NCBI GenBank assembly: GCA_019240015.1
Contig: JAFAZB010000235.1
Location: 1 to 18,698, forward strand
Length of the DNA: 18,698 nucleotides
From: Solirubrobacterales bacterium
GTDB taxonomy: Bacteria > Actinomycetota > Thermoleophilia > Solirubrobacterales > Solirubrobacteraceae
Reading direction: 5' to 3'
This document shows, in pieces, positions 14,877 through 18,698 of the stretch (position 1 is its first letter; each line of letters opens with the position of its first letter). The notes beneath the pieces were generated by a model, which worked only from the letters and a program-made list of their open reading frames with translations, ran no database searches and had not been told where the DNA came from. A program made the position numbers and the translations under genes.

Positions 14877-14885
14877 TTCGGTTCC
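14859..14885 (+). repeat. Direct repeat over the -10 box, candidate MarR operator
   Basis: TACTTCGGTCCC (14859-14870) and TATTTCGGTTCC (14874-14885) match at 10 of 12 positions, starting 15 bp apart and bracketing the -10 box. The downstream MarR-family gene is the obvious candidate binder, although MarR sites are more often inverted repeats. Confidence 0.42.
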
Positions 14886-14910
14886 GATCCAGCTTTGAGG
14901 AGCAGCTTCA

Positions 14911-16368
14911 ATGGCCCGGGCCGCGAACAAGACACGCATCGACGCATACGTGTGGCGGATCAGCGCCGTGGTGCTGATCGGCTCGATGATGTCGATCCTC
15001 GACACGACGATCGTCAACGTCGCGATCGCGACGCTGGGCCACGAGCTACATTCGCCGATCGCCGAGACCCAGTGGGTGGTGACCGGCTACATGCTCTCGC
15101 TGGCGGCGGTGATCCCGGTCACCGGCTGGGCCGCGCGGCGGTTCGGCGCCAAGCAGGTGTACCTGCTCTCGCTGGTGCTGTTCACGGCCGGTTCGGCACT
15201 GTGCGGGCTCGCGAGCTCCAGCACGGAGCTGATCCTGTTCCGCGTGATACAGGGCGTGGGCGGTGGCATGATCCTGCCGATCGGCCAGCTGATGATGGCC
15301 GAGGCGGCGGGGCCCAAGCGGATGGGCCGAGTGATGAGCATCGTCGCGGTGCCGATGATGATCGCCCCGATCCTGGGTCCGACGATCGGTGGCCTGATCC
15401 TCGACAACGCGAGCTGGCGCTGGATCTTCTACGTCAACCTGCCGATCGGCGTGATCGGCGTGGCGGCGGCGCTGCGGGTGCTGCCGTGGGTCAAGCCGGC
15501 GTCGGTGGGGCGGATCGACCTGCGCGGGCTCGCGCTGATGGCGACCGGGCTGCCGCTGCTGACCTACGGGCTGGCGGAGATCGGCATCACCGGCGGCTTC
15601 ACCTCGGTCAAGGTCGTGGTGCCGATTCTCGGCGGTCTCGTATTGGTCGCGATTTTTGCCCTCCACGCGCTGCGCATCCCCGCGCCGCTGCTCAACCTGC
15701 GCCTGTATCGGCGACCCACGTTCTCCTCGGCGTCGATCGCGATGTTCTGCCTGGCCGGGGCGCTGTTCGGCGGGATGATCCTGCTGCCGCTGTACTGGCA
15801 GGGAATCCGCCACGAGAGCGTCGTCGATACGGGGCTGTTGATGGCGCCCCAGGGCCTCGGTGCCGCGCTCGTGATGCCGCTCGCGGGCAAGCTCTCCGAC
15901 CGGTTCGGCGGCGGACCGCTCGCGCTGCTCGGGGTGAGCGTCACGACGATCGCAACGGTGCCGTTCGCCCTGATCGGAGCCCATACCTCGGTCGCCTGGC
16001 TGTGCGCGGCGATGCTGGTCCGGGGGACGGGCATCGGGTTCGCATTCATGCCGGCGATGGCGGCGGCGTTTGCGTCGCTCGAGCGCTCGGAGCTCGCCGA
16101 CGCCACCCCGCAGCTGAACGTGCTCCAGCGGGTCGGCGGCTCGATCGGGACCGCTCTGCTGGCAGTGGTCCTCCAGCGTGCGCTGACGGGCACGCACACC
16201 CTAGGTGCCCAGGCCGGGGCCTACGGCACGGCGTTCTGGGCTTCAGCCGCGCTGACCGCGCTGGCGATCGTGCCCTGCATCGTGCTGTTGAGCGCGGAAC
16301 GCCGCGCGCGCCAGGCCAAGGCTGATACCGGCGAGCACGAAGCGCTCGCCGGCGCGGTGGCGGCGTGA
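14911..16368 (+). CDS. MFS multidrug exporter, DHA2 (EmrB/QacA) family
   Basis: A 485-residue inner-membrane drug/proton antiporter with about 14 hydrophobic segments, the DHA2 size. Landmarks are ILDTTIVNVA at 29-38 (motif D1, with the Asp in helix 1), QWVVTGYML near 54-62, the loop motif A variant GWAARRFGAK at 72-81, FRVIQGVGGG, and the antiporter motif C in PILGPTIGG. The C-terminus is a short charged tail. The ATG at 14911 has GAGGAG 8 nt upstream and the strong promoter at 14848. It overlaps the MarR gene by 4 nt, so both are one operon. Overlap with a MarR regulator suggests a toxic, perhaps aromatic, substrate; the actual compound is unknown. Confidence 0.94.
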   Translation: MARAANKTRIDAYVWRISAVVLIGSMMSILDTTIVNVAIATLGHELHSPIAETQWVVTGYMLSLAAVIPVTGWAARRFGAKQVYLLSLVLFTAGSALCGLASSSTELILFRVIQGVGGGMILPIGQLMMAEAAGPKRMGRVMSIVAVPMMIAPILGPTIGGLILDNASWRWIFYVNLPIGVIGVAAALRVLPWVKPASVGRIDLRGLALMATGLPLLTYGLAEIGITGGFTSVKVVVPILGGLVLVAIFALHALRIPAPLLNLRLYRRPTFSSASIAMFCLAGALFGGMILLPLYWQGIRHESVVDTGLLMAPQGLGAALVMPLAGKLSDRFGGGPLALLGVSVTTIATVPFALIGAHTSVAWLCAAMLVRGTGIGFAFMPAMAAAFASLERSELADATPQLNVLQRVGGSIGTALLAVVLQRALTGTHTLGAQAGAYGTAFWASAALTALAIVPCIVLLSAERRARQAKADTGEHEALAGAVAA

Positions 16369-16853
16369 CCACGGTCGCGCCCAGGCGCCGCGACGAGCCG
16401 CTCGATTCGCCCGAGCCGTTTGCACGCCTGATGCATTCGTTCAAGGCGGCGTTCGGCGCCGTGCGCCGGCTGCGGGGACGCGAGACGCATCGCCCCGACC
16501 AGCTGAGCGACGCCCAGTACGGATTGCTGTTCGGGCTCGCCGAGCGCTCCGAGCTGTCAGCCAGCGAGCTCGCCGCGGTGGCCGAGCTCTCCCCCGCCAC
16601 GGTGTCTGAGATGCTCGATCCGCTCGTGGCCACCGGTCTGGTCGCGCGCGTGCGCTCCGAACGGGACAAGCGAGTGGTCCTGATCTCGCTGACCGATCGC
16701 GGCCGAGAGCTGGTCAGGCAACGGCGGGAGCGGTTCGAGCGGCGCTTTCGCGAGGCGCTGGGACAGTTCAGCGACGAGCAGCTGCTGAGCGCCGCCGCGG
16801 TGCTCGACCGCTTGCGGCAGATGTTCGACGAGCCAGCCGACGCCGACGGCTAG
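16365..16853 (+). CDS. MarR-family transcriptional regulator
   Basis: A 162-residue winged-helix dimer, usually a repressor released by small aromatic ligands. The helix-turn-helix spans about 62-92 (LSASELAAVAELS, then recognition helix PATVSEMLDPLVATGLV), and the wing follows with RSERDKRVVLISLTDRG at 98-113 carrying the conserved Asp-x-Arg. Long helices at both ends form the dimer interface. GTG at 16365 overlaps the exporter stop as GTGA, so translation is coupled and the regulator probably represses its own operon. The gene ends in TAG and converges with the hydratase gene across 24 nt without a clear terminator. Confidence 0.94.
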   Translation: MTTVAPRRRDEPLDSPEPFARLMHSFKAAFGAVRRLRGRETHRPDQLSDAQYGLLFGLAERSELSASELAAVAELSPATVSEMLDPLVATGLVARVRSERDKRVVLISLTDRGRELVRQRRERFERRFREALGQFSDEQLLSAAAVLDRLRQMFDEPADADG

Positions 16854-16877
16854 CGGCGGCGCCCCGGCCGCGGCTCC

Positions 16878-17768
16878 CTACGCGCCCAGTGGCGCCAGCG
16901 TTCCCTCCAGGTGCGCCGTTCCCTCGACCGCGTCGCGCACCCCGAACGCGAGCCGGCCGCTCGAGTCGACCGCTTCGACGAACTGAACGGTGGCCGGGAG
17001 CCGGATCGGCTTGCGGAACGAGACCGAGACCGATAGCGCCCCGGGCAGCTGGGATTCGAGCGCCGCCAGACAGCGGGCCTTGGTCCACATGCCGTGGGCG
17101 ATCGCGGACGGGAAGCCGAACAGGCGGGCGCTCAAGGGGTGGATGTGGATCGGGTTCAGATCGCCCGAGACGCTCCCGTAGCGGCGTCCCAGATCGCCTC
17201 GCAGCTTCCAGGTCGCGGTGGCGGGCAGCTCCCCCACGGCCACCTGCTCGCGCTCCGGGCGTGAGCTCGTCCGCTCTCCGGTGCCCCGGCGCAGGTAGCT
17301 CGAGACCTCCTCCCAGACCAGCTCGTCTGCGACCCGCACCTCAGTGCGAAGCGAGACCTGCCTGCCCCGGGGGTGCGACTCGATCGGCGTCGCCCACACG
17401 CGCAGCGAGATCTGCTCGCCGGTCCCGATCGGGCGGTGCTGAGTGATCCGGTTGGCGGTGTGGAGGAGCCCGATCGCGGCAAACGGGAAGCTGCCATTGG
17501 TCATCAGCGCCAGCTGCATCGCAAACGCCAGCACGTGCGGATAGGTCACCGGAAGCCGCTCCCCGAGTGAGAAACCGCACACCCGGTCGTACCCGGCCAG
17601 TCGATCGCGATCCGCGGTCACCTCTTTGCGGACCAGCGACAGGTCTGGAACCTCACGGCCGGAGCCGGCGACGAACGGCAAGCGGGATGCCCCCGGAATC
17701 ATCGCTGCCCCGGCGCGGGCATAGAGCTCCAGCATCGACGGCGATCCGCTCAGCTCGCGCTCGGTCAT
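16878..17768 (-). CDS. MaoC-type (R)-hydratase/dehydratase, double hot-dog
   Basis: A 296-residue protein with an N-terminal degenerate hot-dog half (about 50-165) and a C-terminal MaoC half. The hydratase-2 signature RRYGSVSGDLNPIHIH is at 195-210 (catalytic Asp203, His208), followed by GFPSAIAHGMW at 218-228. It should hydrate or dehydrate 2-enoyl/3-hydroxyacyl thioesters. Length and layout match mycobacterial HtdX (Rv0241c). The FabG4-like reductase lies immediately upstream on the same strand, as in M. tuberculosis, so the two probably act in sequence. The ATG at 17768 has no strong ribosome site; it starts 34 nt after the reductase stop. Confidence 0.9.
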   Translation of the reverse strand: MTERELSGSPSMLELYARAGAAMIPGASRLPFVAGSGREVPDLSLVRKEVTADRDRLAGYDRVCGFSLGERLPVTYPHVLAFAMQLALMTNGSFPFAAIGLLHTANRITQHRPIGTGEQISLRVWATPIESHPRGRQVSLRTEVRVADELVWEEVSSYLRRGTGERTSSRPEREQVAVGELPATATWKLRGDLGRRYGSVSGDLNPIHIHPLSARLFGFPSAIAHGMWTKARCLAALESQLPGALSVSVSFRKPIRLPATVQFVEAVDSSGRLAFGVRDAVEGTAHLEGTLAPLGA

Positions 17769-17802
17769 CGCTGCGCTGCTGTGAACCGACGCCCCGGCAT
17801 GG

Positions 17803-18698
17803 TCACGCCCCCAGCATGCTCTGGCCGCACACCCGGACCACGTTTCCGCTCACCCCCGCCGAGGCGGGATTGGCGCACCACGCGATCGTCTCGGCCACGT
17901 CGACCGGGAGGCCGCCCTGGGACATGCTGTTCATCCGCCTGCCAGCCTCGCGCAGCGCGATCGGCATCGCCGCGGTCATCCGCGTCTCGATAAAGCCCGG
18001 GGCCACGGCATTGACCGTCACGCCCCGCTTGGCCAGCTCCGGAGCCCACGCCTGCACGATCCCGATCACGCCCGCCTTCGAGGTCGAGTAGTTCGTCTGG
18101 CCGCCGTTGCCGGCGATCCCGCTGATCGACGAGACGCACACCACGCGCCCGTTCTCGCGCACCGCGCGGCGCTCGAACAGCTCCCGGTCGATCCTCTGCG
18201 GAGCGGTCAGGTTGACGCCGATCACGGTGCTCCACAGCTCCTCGCTCATTCGGCCGAGCGTCTTGTCGCGCGTCACGCCCGCGTTGTGGACTACCACGTC
18301 CACTCCGCCGTGCCGCTCGACGAGCTCCCCGGCGATCGTCGCCGGGGCTCCGGCATCGGTGATATCGAGCGTCAGCGAGGAGCCCCCGATCGCGCCGACC
18401 ACGCGGCTCAGGTCCTCCGACAGCGCGGGCACGTCGAGCCCCACCACGTGGGCGCCGTCGCGGGCCAGCACGGTCGCGATCGACTCGCCGATTCCCCGGG
18501 CTGCCCCGGTGACGAGCGCCACCTTGCCGTCCAACGGCCGCTCCCAGTCGAGCCCGTCAGCCCTCGCCTTGGCCGGTCCAATCCTCACCACCTGACCCGA
18601 GACATAGGCAGACTTCGCGGACAGAAAGAACCGCAGGGTGGACTCGATCTGGTCCTCTGCTCCCGCGCTCACGTAGAGCAGCTGGGCAGTGGCCCCTT
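17803..18698 (-). CDS. 3-ketoacyl-CoA/ACP reductase (FabG4-like SDR), 5' end cut by window edge
   Basis: The reading frame runs open to the right edge, so the first part of the gene is missing; about 298 residues are visible. A GTG at 18672 is in frame, but upstream codons continue a protein-like sequence (GATAQLLYVSAGAEDQ), so I do not take it as the start. Visible first is the end of an N-terminal flavodoxin-like domain (STLRFFLSAKSAYVSGQVVR). The short-chain dehydrogenase domain follows, with TGAARGIG cofactor loop, NAGVTRD, catalytic Ser in VCVSSISG, and Tyr/Lys in YSTSKAG. This two-domain form of about 450 residues is FabG4 (HMwFabG), an NAD(H)-preferring reductase in M. tuberculosis. 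It precedes the MaoC hydratase by 34 nt. Confidence 0.92.
   Translation of the reverse strand, partial: GATAQLLYVSAGAEDQIESTLRFFLSAKSAYVSGQVVRIGPAKARADGLDWERPLDGKVALVTGAARGIGESIATVLARDGAHVVGLDVPALSEDLSRVVGAIGGSSLTLDITDAGAPATIAGELVERHGGVDVVVHNAGVTRDKTLGRMSEELWSTVIGVNLTAPQRIDRELFERRAVRENGRVVCVSSISGIAGNGGQTNYSTSKAGVIGIVQAWAPELAKRGVTVNAVAPGFIETRMTAAMPIALREAGRRMNSMSQGGLPVDVAETIAWCANPASAGVSGNVVRVCGQSMLGA

Noticed and set aside
14895..16325. Long plus (14895-16325) and minus (15046-16197) frames across the exporter
   Set aside because: The 14911 frame gives clean transmembrane helices and MFS motifs; the others are charged, His/Arg-rich shadows.
16853..16871. GCGGC/GCCGC hairpin between the MarR and hydratase genes
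   Set aside because: A 5-bp stem in very GC-rich DNA is expected by chance.

Overview
The window is GC-rich, densely packed bacterial chromosome with short intergenic gaps and genes on both strands. Three things suggest an actinobacterium, most likely of the Solirubrobacterales/Thermoleophilia type. First, there is a secreted or anchored protein with decapeptide repeats of the [SA]-V-G-x-x-[KQ]-[LI] kind. Second, several genes appear to start leaderless, at a TACNNT -10 box. Third, a FabG4-like reductase and a MaoC-type dehydratase are adjacent in the same order as in mycobacteria. The taxonomic assignment is inference. I saw no rRNA, tRNA, CRISPR array, insertion sequence, phage gene or toxin-antitoxin pair.

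Layout. 1-2655 (minus): acetate uptake (SatP/YaaH family) followed by acetyl-CoA synthetase, which is cut by the left edge. 2656-3058: non-coding, with a strong hairpin. 3059-5223: a membrane protein with a Lys-Arg tail, divergent from a zinc-ribbon SAM methyltransferase and a 90-residue helical protein. 5239-6579 (minus): a Bcp-type peroxiredoxin and a divergent Fpg/Nei-family DNA glycosylase, a small oxidative-damage pair. 6684-9204 (plus): a small unknown protein, then an APH-type kinase, a HAD hydrolase and a lipoprotein, the last three with overlapping ends. 9212-12103 (minus): cyclophilin, aldehyde dehydrogenase, EamA transporter. 12182-12913 (minus): the decapeptide-repeat protein. 13030-14717 (minus): cold-shock protein, then a DEAD-box RNA helicase. 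14911-16853 (plus): a DHA2-type MFS exporter overlapping its probable MarR regulator. 16878-18698 (minus): FabG4-like ketoacyl reductase (5' end cut by the right edge) and MaoC-type hydratase.

The gene groups make sense as local units: acetate capture and activation; peroxide and oxidised-base defence; cold-shock RNA remodelling; drug export with local repression; and a reductase/dehydratase pair for acyl-CoA or acyl-ACP chains.

The most unusual observation is an in-frame TAG at codon 29 of the DEAD-box helicase. It falls exactly at the invariant glutamine of the Q motif, while the frame and nearly all later motifs are intact. TAG is an ordinary stop for at least six other genes here, so a reassigned code is unlikely. 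Other points worth a look are a consistent leaderless-start signature, a split version of the human ACAD10 N-terminal architecture (HAD plus APH), a glycosylase lacking two DNA-phosphate-contacting residues, and a direct-repeat operator candidate over the exporter promoter. I did not find a clearly new multi-gene system.
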